A stretch of DNA of 64,000 nucleotides from Owenia fusiformis (GCA_903813345.2 CAIIXF020000004.1:22939985-23003984), one strand, 5' to 3'; numbered from the stretch's first letter, positions 39,501-50,220 are shown. Numbers and translations: made by a program. Notes: generated by a model from the letters alone, not told the origin.

Positions 39501-42500
39501 TACTGTCATGTTAGACATACTTTTAATTAATTAAAGAATCTCACTGATCTTTGTCTTAATAATCAATGGGCACATCGTCGTGTTAGTACTGTACATACTA
39601 AAATCTACCAAATTAAGTTGGCAGCAATATTGTGAAAAGGTCCAAAAATATGATTAGTAGCAAATACTTTTTCATATTTTATCCCACTTTTTGAAAGTGC
39701 TATATTGTCGATGTCTGGCGCTGCTGGACATGCATCAAAATTCCAAGAAAAACTCCTTATAAACTACTCGTACAATTTGAATTAATTTTGAAAGTGAAGA
39801 CCCAAGATCTGTTTAGGTTTTGGACATGCTATATAGTTTAATTTCTTGGTGGCCTTTTTTAAATTTGTTGATAAAAAGGATAATTATCAATGTGTATTTT
39901 TCGAACTCATTTTGATTAAAGTTGAATCATTCCTTCATTGTGCACACCTGATGTATATTTTTATAGCTCATATACACATTCTCAAAATTCATTTCGTTCG
40001 TTGCGTACCTTCACTACCTCTCTGACGTTGTTAAAATAGTTCTAAAATTCCCGGGGCACGATCTTAGAAAGCTTCAGAAATTAGTACTTTCTTTATTACG
40101 AAATCAACAACGCCAAAACTTTAATATAACATTAATCATGACGTTTACAAATGATTTTACCATCAAAATTGGTAATCAATGTTGTATTTGATGTGTCTTT
40201 AGGTAAAAATCTCCGCGGAGCAACAAATTGTAAAATGTCAAGATTGATAATCACTGGGTTCAAACATTACTACACGATTTCAAGATGGCGGTGTCAAAAT
40301 TTTCTAAAAACGCTTCAAATAATATTATGTTGATTTCTGGCGATTTCATCAATATCATAACTTGTTATCTAGTAACAAGATAGAGAAATATGTAAGAAAC
40401 CCAATTTTTATCGATTAAAACATCACATCGACATGTTGTATTCGTTTATTAGACGATTAAAATTACGAATATGGGGATGACGTCACTTCAAAACGAACTG
40501 CATAGCAACGGTTTCTGACCTTGCAAATTCCTCAGTATTCATTTTTAACAGTTTGTTACGAATTTCTTAACATTTTTCTTATAAATGAATTCTTACTACA
40601 TAAGAAATAAACATTTTATTAAATATAACGAATAAGATCAGTAGCAAACGCAAAGAAATATATATTTTTGAAGCAGGTCAAAATATTTAGAAAGGTAAAT
40701 TTCGCGGGAATTTAAACAACTGCATGAGGTAAGGCACAGGAGGTACGGATGGCACTGGACGAAAGGCTCGGAGACTGTCATATACATTTTTAGAAATTTC
40801 ACATAATCATTTATTATTGTTTTTCAGAAACATATTCAGTCTCTGTTGAGGCGTCAATTTTATCTGCTATTGGTTGGGGTGGCCATCTTAAGTACCAGGA
40901 TGTGGGTCATGGGATCAGAGCCACCTATATTTCAAATTGTGGACAATCCACATTCATTTGTAAATAACACTATTTTAAGAGTAAGTACACAAGTACCCTT
41001 TTAAGTAGCCTATTCATTATTTCAAAAAGTTTAAAATATATAGTTTATATGTATTAAATTTGTTGTATCAATGACAGTTATGTACATGTGAAGTTTTAGT
41101 GGATTTTGACCGAATAATATACCATTGATTCCAATAAAGCTTGACTTATTTTGTTAATTGAGAAAACTATAAAATTATTCATAATGGTGTAAACTGTTAC
41201 TTTCTAGGCTCAATAAAATAAGTAAAAGAATTCTTTTTCTTTTTTCAGGTTTTAAACTACAACTACATATATGCATTAAACTGCTGGATTTTAGTATTTC
41301 CTGCCTGGCTGTGTTTCGATTGGTCGATGGGTTGTATTCCCGTCATATACTCAATCTTTGATCTTAGAATCTCCATTGCTTTTACTTTCATCATTGGGCT
41401 AAGTTGCTTACTTTACAAAGCAGCTCAGTCAGGGCCCAACTCAAGGTAAATTAGTACTAGGTCCAGGTAGTGAATCAGGGCCATATAGTCATGTTGTCAT
41501 GACAACTAAATAAGCTGATTTGACACCCATACCATTCATATATCTACTCTGTCGTCATGGTAGCAATAGTTAGTCATATAGGTTATTTCAGATGTACCAC
41601 CAATACCAGGTTTAGATATCAGCGTTGTCATGGTAACATATAATAGGCTCAGATTATGTTACAAAAAGTTATTCAACATTTTTCCCCCAAACATAGAATT
41701 TCGATATTCTGCCAAAAAATTCAAAGACTCAAGTATCTACATAAACAGATGTGTTATTATAGCAATGCTTGAAATCAGGTACCATAATAGTTAACATATA
41801 TATCATATACATGTTTTTTATTTTCATTTATTATGTCACCACTGCACGTGATGACATATTGTTATAGTCTCCAACTTTTTTGTGGATGGTGTTCAGCAGT
41901 CAATGTTTGCGGTTCAGCGTCTTTGTATTGCATCTGTAACAAATGGCAGGTGGTAACATTTTGCATGTTAATGCCTTGTTTATATATTGTAAGCTTCAAA
42001 TTGTTTAATTCCAATATAATTATATATTATTTATTTATATTATTTATTTATTTTTATTTTAGAGTCATATCCATGTCTCTCACAGTGCTGATAGTGCCAT
42101 TTCTTCCTGCAAGTAATTTATTTTTCCGTGTTGGTTTCGTAATAGCGGAACGAGCGCTCTTCCTGCCATCGATTGGCTATTGCATGCTATGCATTATAGG
42201 ACTCGATGTTGTCACTCAAAATATCAAACAGAAAAAAGTATGTAGCTTTTTTATTTTATTTTTTTATTAGGTTAGGTTTTAGTTAGGTAACAAACTATGA
42301 AAAAAATTATTTGTTTAGGACCTAGGTTTGAAGCACCCATCTCTCTCAAGGTCATTTGAGCCCTATTTTAAATTTGTTTGCAAAATTGTGACAAAATGGT
42401 TGGTTTTGAAGGCAAAAAATGATGAGAATGAAATTTGTACTCTTCATGTGTTTTTATTAGTAGAGAAATATTTAAATTATATTTAGTTTGAAGAAAAACA

Positions 42501-45500
42501 GATATTCAATTTGCATGGCATTTTATTTAAGGATTTTGTTTCTTTATATTAAATATACCAATGTGGTGATACTTTGAAGCAGAGACAAAGTGCAATTAGC
42601 AAAGAATAAAGCAAACTTTTATCTTTGGAAAAAGCACCAGAAACTGTATACTAAACTAATAAAGTGTTTCAGTGTATGAAACATCCTATTGTATTATACC
42701 AGGTCGTTCAATAAGTTCACAGAAAAATGCTCTCAGGAAAACTACCGGTATTCAAGTGGTACACCTCTTTAGTTGAACACTTCTTTTATGGTACCAGGAG
42801 TGTTCCTCTTACACAGATTTACTGCCATTAAAATAATTGAAATTATTTTGTTTGTACCAGGTTGTTCAATAAGTTCACGAAAAAATGCTCTAATTTCAAA
42901 AATTCTTGATTTACTACTAGTTCTACTACTGTTCTACTAATACAAGAAAGTCCCCTTATAGTCCTTTTTGGGGCCTAGAGGTGTACCACTTGATTACTGG
43001 TAGTTTTCCTGTATGTGAACCATCATCAACTACAAATAATTAATATTTGGATGTACAGGGTGTCAAAAAACAAGGCACCCCCCCTCTACAGCAAAAAGTA
43101 CTTACTATTACATGGTGTGTCATATCTCATTTTAAAGACAATTTAATTCTGGAGTTACCTGAGAAATTTCAGCTTTATATCATATAATTTTACAGATTTA
43201 CAGCGGATTCATAGTAGTTAGTATGACCACCAGTTGCTGCTCAAACAGCAGCTTATCTGGACGGATATGATTTCAATGAAAATTCAGATAAAGGTGTAGC
43301 ATTGCATAATCCTTTAAGCACTTTCCTCAAATTCTTCAGAAATACATCCCCACTGTATCTTTTTTCAAGAGGCTCTTCGTCCATCAGTTCCTATACCCAG
43401 TTTTTCAGAACTGAACCCATATGTTCAGTGCAGTTGAAATCTGAGCTAATTCTTTCATATTCCACTTTCTGAAGATTTGGCCTTTAACAAGTAACAGAGC
43501 AGCAAATAAAGTACCAAAGTAGCAAACTTAAAAACAATGTAGCTTTTTTAATATAAAGTTTTATTAAATGAAATTTGGGGAGTAACTCCAGAATTAAATT
43601 ATCTTTCAAATGATGTATGACACAATATGGAACATTCAGGACTTTTTGCTGTAGAGGGGGGTGCCGTTGTTTTTTGACACCCTGTATACTATACTATACC
43701 TATGTAATGTGTAATTGGATTTTGGCATGGAACATTCTCATTTACTAGCTTCATTTCTATATTTATACTGGCATCATTGTTGTAATAATTAAAAATATTA
43801 TTTAAATTAATGTTTGCATGTACATGAGCTGCAAATGTAGGCCTTAGGGCTAGCTGGGAGTGACATTCTTCATAACTTTGGAATTCCCATAATTTCTTGA
43901 ATACATAGATCAGATATGAATGACTGGTATCTGAGTCTGACAACAAACTTTTACATGTACAGGATTATCGGATTCTTATCGAATTTTAGGAGTCAAACAG
44001 ACAAAATGGCTAAGTCAGTAACCATATTTTGCATCTATACATATATATGACAAAAAACCTCTACTTTGCAGGTGTTCCACTAAGGATGTCCATCTTACAC
44101 AGGTTTTATTGTATGCACAGTACTTGTATGTATGTATTTCAGTTAATCACTGGTGCTGTTATATTACTACTTGCTGCATTAGCTATCAAGTCCATCCAAG
44201 TGAGTGCAGAATTTTAATGAAAATTTTACAAGACTTCATATCATAGTGCATAGATCTGACATTTTTAAAAATGTGGTGAAGTGGGGTCCTAAACAATGAT
44301 TTTTGAAGAGTTGAATTGATGTTTTATTATCCTCTCGACTTAACTTTGAATAAAACATATTTTTAATAAAAAATGTTGTATTTATTCCTGTGTTGATAAA
44401 AGTGAAATTAGTAAATAAATAGTGACTGTCATGGAGATAAATAGAGCAGAACATTTTCTCAAAATGAATATCTAGTTCATTAGCATGTTCCTTCTAATGC
44501 AACTCGTCTGTATGAGTCAAAGTATTCCTTAACTATTTTCAAGCAAAATATACATTTTCGTTAACATGACATACTTATGGAACCCCCTGCATTGCAACAT
44601 GTAACTCCACACATTTCTGTCTTTCAGAGAAGCTCTGAGTGGCGTAAAGAGGTGGATTTATTCAACTCTGGGGCTTTTGTTTGTCCCTTAAATGCCAAGG
44701 TAATCACTAATACATTACACAAATCCACTAAGGTTGGAGAGAGAAGAGCTGAATTACCACATATACTATACTATCTGAATATCATTTGCATACAAAATTG
44801 GAAAGCTATTGTCTGTTGTTGTTGTTGTTAATGTTGTAACCAGTTGCATTACAACATCAGAAAACTTTAAAGTCTGTTGCTATTTCAGGTGCTTACAAAA
44901 TTTGAAAATGTATTGTCTGTTGCTTTTTTAAGTAAATTACACCATTGGAAAGCTACTGTCTCTTGTTATTGTAGTTACTAGTTGCATTACAACATCAGAA
45001 AACTTTAAAGTCTGTTGCTATTTCAGGTGCTTACAAAATTTGAAAATGTATTGTCTGTTGCTTTTTTAAGTAAATTACACCATTGGAAAGCTACTGTCTC
45101 TTGTTATTGTAGTTACTAGTTGCATTACAACATCAGAAAACTTTAAAGTCTGTTGCTATTTCAGGTGCTTACAAAATTTGAAAATGTATTGTCTGTTGCT
45201 TTTTTAAGTAAATTACACCGTTGGAAAGCTATTGTCTGTTATTTTTTCAGGTGCATTATAACATTGGAAAGATAGCTGCTGATAGAGGGAACACTGATTT
45301 AGCCATAGAAAAATACAGACTAGCCATATCGTAAGTTTGTAAAATAACTTGTATATTGAAGTCAAATAAATAAATAAATGCTTAACATGGCAAAGCAAAT
45401 CACAAAAGGCAAAAATTACCAGAAATCCATTTTAAAAGGGTTGTTATTTTAGCCAGTAAATTGCATATTGAGTAAAATCTGCTCCAGAAAAGTAAAGTAT

Positions 45501-48500
45501 GTCAGTTGTCAGTATAATCACGGTTTTCAAATTGTGTACGCACAAAAAATATATATGCACTCATAATTTCAAATATCTGTTGTCATGGTTTCAATGAGTA
45601 CAGTTATAACTTTATGCGAGTATGCAATATGAAGGTTTTCCCATCTTTTCAGGATCCCTTTTAATTTCTTTACATGTATTTTCTTTGTCTTAGTTTAAGT
45701 CCAAAGTATGACCAGCCTATGAACAACTTGGCTAATATACTAAAAGAACAGGGCCATCTGAGAGAAGCTGAGAATCTTCTCATAGAAGCAGTAACCATAA
45801 GGTAAGACATTTCATTGAGTCAATCTTGGAATGCTCTTTCATGTTACAGGTGCCCCAAAACATTCTACCCAAGTCAATGAAAATGAGTATTTGTCACTTG
45901 TCACATGATGAATAGAATTTATTTTCCAATAAGCAGTTAAAATTCATAGAAGTTGAGGGACACCCTGTACATTTGAAAAATAAAATAAGTGGAGAAGGTA
46001 TTAGTTGTCGGGAAAGCCAGAAACCAATATTGTTTCACTATCATCCAGTGTCCCTTTTGTGTTTATTACTAGGTATCTATAAAATCAAATAGGTATCAAG
46101 TGGGTAAACCCCACAAATCCAAATATGTAAACCCCACATACTCAAATGTGTAAACCCCACACATTCAAAATGGCTGATTTCCAGGCCTGAGTTTGCAGCT
46201 GCCTGGATGAACCTGGGGATTGTGCAAGCAGCCTTGAAGAAAAATGCATCCTCAGAAGTTAGCTATTTAAATGCACTCAAACACAGGAGGCGTTATCCTG
46301 ACTGCTATTATAATCTTGGGAATCTAGTAAGTCTAAACTTTTTTTTATGAATGCCTTGGATTACAATGTGTAACTCCCATATTTCCTGATGTGTAGTAGG
46401 ATTATGAAAGAAGACAAAAATTAAGAATTGTAGAACAGGAAATATAAATCACAACAATCACAGTAAATTCATTGATATAAAGTGTCTCATAAGCCGGAGA
46501 CGGCTGGGGGCTATTACCTGTTTTGTAAATCATATTGTCTTCATCATGTATATTGTATAGCCTGTGACACTATAATAAATATTTAACTACTAACTAACTA
46601 TAAATCAAACGGCTTTTCTTATTCATTTTCAATTTTTTTTATAAAATTAAATACTGCACAAAATCTAACAACATTCTTGTTAATAGAATTAATGCCTTGG
46701 ATTGCAATGTGTAACCCCCTTATCCTTTTTGTACTTATAGTACCTAGAGGTTGGAAAACACCAACAAGCGATGGATGCTTGGAGGAATGCAACAATACAA
46801 CAACCAACACATGTAAAATCATGGAATAACATGATGATTTTAATGGACAATTTAGGTAAGTACCCCCATATTTGTAATGTCATATATAGGAAAAAGCAGG
46901 TTAAAAATGGCTCTTTTTATATACAATTTTAATGGAGCTGTCACACTGAGGCTGTTAAGGCTCACCCTTCACCACCATGTGATATGAATACTTTGAATCA
47001 GCGGTGGGTTACATAAATACATGATGTGCAAAATACATAGGTTTACAGCACAATATCCCCAATTACACCAAATACAAAAATCAATAAATTAATGTCCAAA
47101 ATCACCAAATTGGTGAGTCAAGAATTGTGCTAAACTTTACATAATATGGAATTCCATGCATTGAAACATGTGACCCCCATATATTTGCATAATATGGAAT
47201 TCCATGCATTAAAACATGAGACCCCATATATTTACAGTGTTATGGGTGGACCGAGCAGTTTGAAGCGGTTAAAAAATTACTATTGAAACTTAAATTCTAT
47301 TTTTGTGAACATTACATAATTTGAATCAACAACCCCCCATATATTTTTAGTGCTATAGGTAGGACTTTCAGTTTGAAAGCTTAAAACTTGCTCCTCGTAC
47401 TTCAACTATTCCCTCTAATTTTGATAAACATTACATACTATTGAACCCCATGCATTGCAACATGTGAACCCCATATATTTATATGTTGCAGGCAAGACAG
47501 AGCAGGTTGAAGGGATTGGTAAACAAGCTTTGAATATTGTACCTGATGCTCCAACAATACATTTCAACTTGGCAAATACTCTTGGAAAAGCTGCAAGGTA
47601 TCAATCCAAATACTTAAAATTACCTTACACTACAAATCAGTTTTTTCATTTATGGGCAAATATCTAAAAAAATGTATCTTTTTTATTATAAGATAGTCTA
47701 GAGGACTGCATGTAAATTAAAGGTGCAACAATTAGTGCAGGGGCACCATTCAATGATCACCGGTGTCAAAATATATTTAAGTTTGGATATTTCATCAAGA
47801 CTAGCATTTATTTATTTTTTATCTTCAAAGAAATCCTGTGGATGAACATTATTTCAGCTGATATTCCTTTTGAAACGAGATGGATGTTAAAAATCTATAA
47901 GTGGGACTCCCTTTATTGAAGCTTTGAACTGAATTTACACTTCTTAAAGTCCCCGTCTAAAGTTTGAAAATATATTTTTTTCATTCATTTAATATTTGTC
48001 AGGACTTAAAAAGTGATTTTAGAGATTTTTGAACAAAAAAAAAAATTTCAAAAAAAAGTTGTGAGCATTTCATTTCTCAAATATTCAAATTTCCCGCCAT
48101 TTTTCAAAAAAAGTTGAAATTTCTTAATCATCAAATATTTCTTAGTGCATTTCAAAAAAGATTATCTTTTTAACACCAATGCAAAGATTGAACAAAAGCC
48201 ACGCTATTTCAATAATAAAATCTCATATTTAATGGGCTACACCAATGTTTTAGCTTATCAAAAATATTTTGAAACATTAGTGATGTCACTTAGGTAACAA
48301 AAACTTTTAAAAAAAAATTGAATTTTTTTTTCGATGTCAATCTTTTCTAAATATGCTAGACTTTCATAAAAACCAATGTTGATTGTCTAAGCAAATTAAA
48401 AGGAAGAATAAATTATGTTTTAGATATCATTGTACCATTGGTTTCTATGAGAACTAAAATTTTGAAATGCATTTTTCTCAGAACCATTTTCATGCACTGA

Positions 48501-49548
48501 TAAGTTCATTTCTCGCTTGTTTATCAACCGATTTTCTTAATTTTTTCGGCAAAAAACATGGGAGGATGAATGCTATGCATTGATATGAATTGTGGCTAAT
48601 TAGAAGATATGAGTGACCTCTAAAAGTTGGTTTTAAATAAATTCACAAATTTTGGAAAGTCTATCAAAAACCACGTTTTGAAATTAAAAAAAAAAGTTTC
48701 ACATATCACACTTTGATAACATTGGGTAAGACTACAATATTAGCCAAAGTGGTTTAAACTTTACATGGGGCCTTTAATGCTGAAATTGATAGTTTATCCA
48801 TACATTTTAAGAAAATAGGTATGTCAAAGAAGATGTAAAGCCAAATGTTGCCCTGATAGCTCAGAAAAAAAAAATTGAATTTTCTATCTACAGTCCTTGT
48901 TGCCCCTTTAAGGCATGGAGCTGTCCTAATTTTTAAACCCAGTAAAGATTATCATATTAAGAAAAGTTAAACCGATAAAATCTGTAAAGGGAGATAAATT
49001 TATATTTTCATTAGATGAGAAACAATAGGACAAGGAATGATATTCGTCAAAAGCACTTTTACTTGTTAACAAATTTTGAAGAGAGGCAGCCCTTCAATTG
49101 CTGACTTTAAAGATTGTTAATTGTTCAATAAAAGTAAAATTGATTGATTATTAATAATAGGCTAAATCTGTGTAAGTGGATCACTGTGGAACATCCAAAA
49201 ATATTCCCATTAGGAGATGTTGCACTTTTGGTCATCGGACACCTGGTCTTCAATGAACAGAGTTGTTACACTTACAATGGTGTTTCACATTACGGATTCA
49301 ACTGTACAAATGTAATTACTTATCATTTGATTTCTAGGTTCAGCGACAGTGAGAAACACTTTCTTAGAGCTATAGACTTAGACAGTGGTAATGCCCAGTA
49401 CTGGTCCAACATTGGAGTGCTGTACCATAGATGGAATAAGTTGGACAAAGCTGAAAATGCATACCTAAAAGCATTGAAATTAGACAGTAGCCTCACAAAC
49501 ACTCAAGACAATCTGAATATGCTACTAAGAAAGAAATTAAAAACATAA
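24566..49548 (+). CDS. TMTC4: Protein O-mannosyl-transferase TMTC4 (transmembrane and TPR repeat-containing 4), complete, 16 coding exons
   Basis: Exons: 24558-24945 (ATG 24566), 26693-26897, 28432-28522, 28851-28948, 30491-30580, 40828-40980, 41249-41445, 42063-42237, 44143-44199, 44628-44699, 45251-45330, 45694-45801, 46185-46326, 46741-46855, 47492-47597, 49338-49548. All are GT-AG and phases agree, giving 759 residues. TMTC proteins are ER multi-pass enzymes of GT-C type that O-mannosylate cadherin-class proteins. Diagnostic blocks include NSYDGDFVFDD (70-80, acidic DD of GT-C enzymes), NTSHKSYRPLTVLSFR, HPVHTECVAGIVGRADLLCA, LCKEQAITV, CFDWSMGCIPVI, PFLPASNLFFRVGFVIAER and CPLNAKVHYNIGK. 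They match vertebrate TMTC4 better than TMTC1-3. Residues from about 507 to the end form lumenal TPR repeats. A CAA/AAC microsatellite encodes a poly-Asn run near residue 20. A noncoding first exon lies upstream of the acceptor at 24557. Confidence 0.97.
26395..26640. repeat. Degenerate ~24-bp tandem repeat of acagtgctgtacagtactgttttt
   Basis: About nine imperfect units built from the self-complementary words gctgtacagc and agtactgt. They end about 50 bp before the acceptor of TMTC4 exon 2 (26693). Confidence 0.75.
26898..28431. other. TMTC4 intron 2: repeats only
   Basis: Holds the inverted-repeat copy above, direct repeats of the word gcacccact, and at 27420-27475 an inverted copy of sequence found at 17540-17620 (ggcctgtcaact-aggaacacc). 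The phrase ccgacttgggcaaggc appears in opposite orientations near 27555 and 28350, suggesting one roughly 830-bp foldback-type element. No exon is seen. Confidence 0.5.
26956..27012. repeat. Left copy of an inverted repeat flanking TMTC4 exons 3-4
   Basis: cagcattaaagcaagtgggc, then cacccacctgagattttaaa. It is the reverse complement of 29989-30045, and a weaker copy lies at about 38997-39080. It is probably a dispersed transposon fragment family. Confidence 0.65.
28984..29968. mobile_element. Inverted-repeat element in TMTC4 intron 4
   Basis: The sequence ggttcaggatattgggattat near 29033 returns inverted near 29915 (ataatcccaatatcctgaacc). Outer blocks with tatccc-gagggatatatagag are inverted near 29950. 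About 985 bp end to end. It begins about 35 bp after the exon 4 donor at 28948. No transposase seen. Confidence 0.6.
29989..30045. repeat. Right copy of the inverted repeat flanking TMTC4 exons 3-4
   Basis: tttaaaatctcaggtgggtg ... cacttgctttaatgctgagg, reverse complement of 26956-27012, with a few mismatches. Confidence 0.65.
30283..30465 (+). repeat. Dispersed GGTGACATATTGTTATAG-family repeat, copy 3 (expanded)
   Basis: Carries four tandem ggtgtttggcagttgg-like units in its centre, making it longer than the other copies. It ends 26 bp before the acceptor of TMTC4 exon 5. Confidence 0.7.
31101..31275. mobile_element. Harbinger-like MITE copy, right end missing
   Basis: Starts ccaggcccgagccaggattt after tta and follows the 18834-19039 element through the ggccc-aaa(t)atggc block. 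It then ends in a run of about 14 G (31255-31268) without the terminal repeat. Confidence 0.65.
31356..31361 (-). terminator. AATAAA polyadenylation signal overlapping the stop of the nested gene
   Basis: The minus strand reads ctcaaataaaattctg: the final codon and stop (aaa taa) are part of the AATAAA hexamer. This supports the gene ending here with a very short 3'UTR. Confidence 0.5.
31357..37204 (-). CDS. Secreted somatomedin-B domain protein, nested antisense inside TMTC4 intron 5
   Basis: Three exons: 36584-37204 (ATG at 37204), 36236-36310, 31357-32094. All junctions are GT-AG and phase 0, giving 477 residues. The signal peptide is about 1-21 (LLNIVITTLIMVISMVHASS). A full somatomedin-B domain follows: C38, C42, C55, C57, C62, C68, C69, C76, with the spacing C-x3-C-x12-C-x-C-x4-C-x5-CC-x6-C. 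The remaining 400 residues are Cys-containing with N-glycosylation sequons and no recognised domain. Similar SMB-plus-Cys regions occur as ectodomains of adhesion-type seven-helix receptors in marine invertebrates (my recollection, not searched). Here no transmembrane helices follow: the frame stops at 31357, with AATAAA overlapping the stop. A secreted ligand or receptor-derived ectodomain is plausible; the function is unknown. The gene lies wholly within one TMTC4 intron on the other strand. Confidence 0.85.
32778..33720 (-). mobile_element. Degenerate mariner-type transposon with TA duplication
   Basis: Termini agggtgggccaaaaaa and ttttttggcccaccct are inverted and flanked by TA (32776-32777 and 33721-33722). 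A minus-strand frame (33165-33389) contains ANSPDINPSEYRVWEGLQEM, the conserved region around the last catalytic acidic residue of mariner transposases (SPDLNP-x2-Y-x-VW). The N-terminal part is unreadable, so the copy is inactive. It sits between exons 2 and 3 of the nested gene. A fragment of the same family is near 53630-53770. Confidence 0.8.
33752..35180. mobile_element. MITE copy split by a 1.3-kb tandem-repeat element
   Basis: 33752-33810 and 35098-35180 together match the intact MITE at 11118-11261. The left half ends gattgagtgttttgtt and the right half resumes at caatattgtattcaatttt. The interruption is the element at 33811-35097. Confidence 0.75.
33811..35097. mobile_element. Tandem-repeat element with 'cccatcgaacgaag' start and 'gttcgatgggattcgctacg' end, copy 1
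   Basis: A conserved head (cccatcgaacgaagttcgga, gggcaataactcagatacc) leads to about seven tandem units of 130-150 bp. Each contains tagtggagcgattttgttca, gtgaatactataagcatggc and a perfect palindrome around ggcggccattttgaaaaatggccgcc. It ends ctgttcgatgggattcgcta...gttctggtt. The ends cccatcgaac/gttcgatggg are inverted. The architecture (head, array, tail) resembles non-autonomous Helitron-type elements of the pearl/DINE sort; the class is an inference. Confidence 0.7.
35296..36150. mobile_element. Tandem-repeat element, copy 2, with (TCCG)n microsatellite
   Basis: Same head and tail as copy 1, with cgtccgtccgtccgtccgta inserted after the first 50 bp and about four core units instead of seven. 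The copies are 200 bp apart in direct orientation. It ends at gttctggtt, about 85 bp before exon 2 of the nested gene. Confidence 0.7.
37238..37252 (-). promoter_or_regulatory. Possible TATA box of the nested gene
   Basis: The minus strand reads cccttttataatatc about 35-50 bp before the ATG at 37204. Placement would give a 5'UTR of about 10-20 nt, which is short, so this may be only AT-rich sequence. Confidence 0.25.
37260..40827. other. Rest of TMTC4 intron 5: AT-rich with repeats, no exon seen
   Basis: Contains the 27-bp array at 38006, gtgttcact/aggttttactgta repeats (38265-38450), a gcacccacttgag-like fragment (38997-39080), and a segment (39980-40760) sharing tctcaaaattcatttcgttc with the foldback centre at 20185. 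No protein exon or RNA gene can be supported. Confidence 0.5.
38006..38109 (+). repeat. 27-bp tandem repeat, four copies
   Basis: Unit ctgcatcataaattgtgcag plus gtcactc; copies differ at one or two positions. In TMTC4 intron 5. Confidence 0.9.
41847..41980 (+). repeat. Dispersed GGTGACATATTGTTATAG-family repeat, copy 4
   Basis: gatgacatattgttatagtc ... aaatggcaggtggtaacatt, ending at ttgcatgttaatgcc. It lies about 80 bp upstream of the TMTC4 exon 8 acceptor (42063). Confidence 0.65.
42699..43015. repeat. Inverted/direct repeat cluster (ttcaataagttcac MITE remnant)
   Basis: accaggtcgttcaataagtt at 42699 recurs directly at 42858. ggaaaactaccggtattcaa (42737) recurs inverted at 42980-43010. 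This fits a degenerate MITE in TMTC4 intron 8. Confidence 0.55.
43056..43684 (-). mobile_element. Tc1/mariner-like element, 629 bp, long inverted ends, broken transposase
   Basis: TA (43054-43055 and 43685-43686) flanks cagggtgtcaaaaaacaagg ... tttttgacaccctg. The inverted ends extend about 110 bp, through gtaactccagaattaa. The minus strand of the interior reads SDFNCTEHMGSVLKNWV, like the SPDLNPIEH-x-W-x-x-LK region of Tc1-like transposases, interrupted by stops. A related terminus is at 9395-9535. Confidence 0.75.
44785..45250 (+). repeat. Tandem repeats of 3'-splice-site-like units directly upstream of TMTC4 exon 11
   Basis: A 138-bp unit starts at 44843, 44981 and 45119, nearly identical each time. 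Each unit contains about three 45-bp subunits of the form gtgc(a)ttacaacat..gaaa..gtctgttg(pyrimidine)ag. Exon 11 itself begins gtgcattataacattggaaa after a similar tract, so the array looks like an amplified copy of the exon's own intron-exon junction. Candidate decoy acceptors are ctatttcag|gtgc, ttttttaag and attgtag. Confidence 0.8.
46103..46172 (+). repeat. Three ~21-bp repeats of tgtaaaccccaca before TMTC4 exon 13
   Basis: The units (gggtaaaccccacaaatcc, atgtaaaccccacatactc, gtgtaaaccccacacattc) are followed by the exon 13 acceptor at 46184. The motif resembles the tgtaacccccat module before exons 10, 14 and 15. Confidence 0.65.
46928..47100 (+). repeat. Dispersed repeat 'atggagctgtcacact-aggctg', copy 2
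   Basis: Matches 17765-17935 block for block. In TMTC4 intron 14. Confidence 0.6.
47698..48925. other. TMTC4 intron 15 segment, possible inverted-end element, low complexity
   Basis: Begins gactgcatgtaaattaaagg-tgcaac and ends gttgcccctttaaggcatgg-agctgtc, weakly inverted. The interior is A/T-rich with homopolymer runs and no ORF. It could be an old transposon or just AT-rich intron. Confidence 0.35.
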
Positions 49549-50220
49549 TGCCTATGTTTCCTGAGAGGTTCTATTATATCCAATACAGATATATTACCTA
49601 TCTATTCATGTCCTAAAATATTACATATCTATATATATACAAGTTGGACCCAAACACAAAGCTGAAAATGAACACATAAGATTTGGATTGCAGTCAGTAT
49701 AAACAGTGAAAGACAGGGCCTTAATATATATTTTGTTTACTGAGAAGTGATACCGTTATACAATGTCCTATGCAGATATATTACCTATTATCTCACATGT
49801 ATAGGCTGGAACCAACAAAGCTGATTGCAGTCTTATAAACAGTTAAGGAATTAAAGACAGGGCCTTTATATGTATTGTGTTTACTGAGAAGTGGTACTGT
49901 TATACAATATCCTATGCTGATATATTATCTCACATGTATAGGGTGAAAACAAATAAAGCTAAAATGGAACACCTGAAATTAGAATGTAGTCTTATAAAAG
50001 AGTTAAAGAAATTAAAGACATAAGGCCTGTGTATATTTTGTTAAATGAGAGGTGGTATTGTTATACATGTAAGATATCCTATGCAGATATGTTACCATAT
50101 ATTTTATGTAACAAAGTTCACAGTCTTATTTACAGTGAACGAATTTTAAGAAATATGGTTTATATGTTTTTTTCACTCAGAGGCATGTAGAGTGAAACCA
50201 ACAAAACTGAAAATGGAAAC
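49540..50220 (+). repeat. Imperfect ~150-bp tandem repeat forming the TMTC4 3'UTR
   Basis: The unit acataatgcctatg ... actgagaggt ... tatatccaatacagatatat recurs about four times: starts near 49540, 49715, 49855 and 50015, with a fifth weak copy near 50150. The first copy overlaps the TMTC4 stop codon (49546-49548). Confidence 0.7.
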
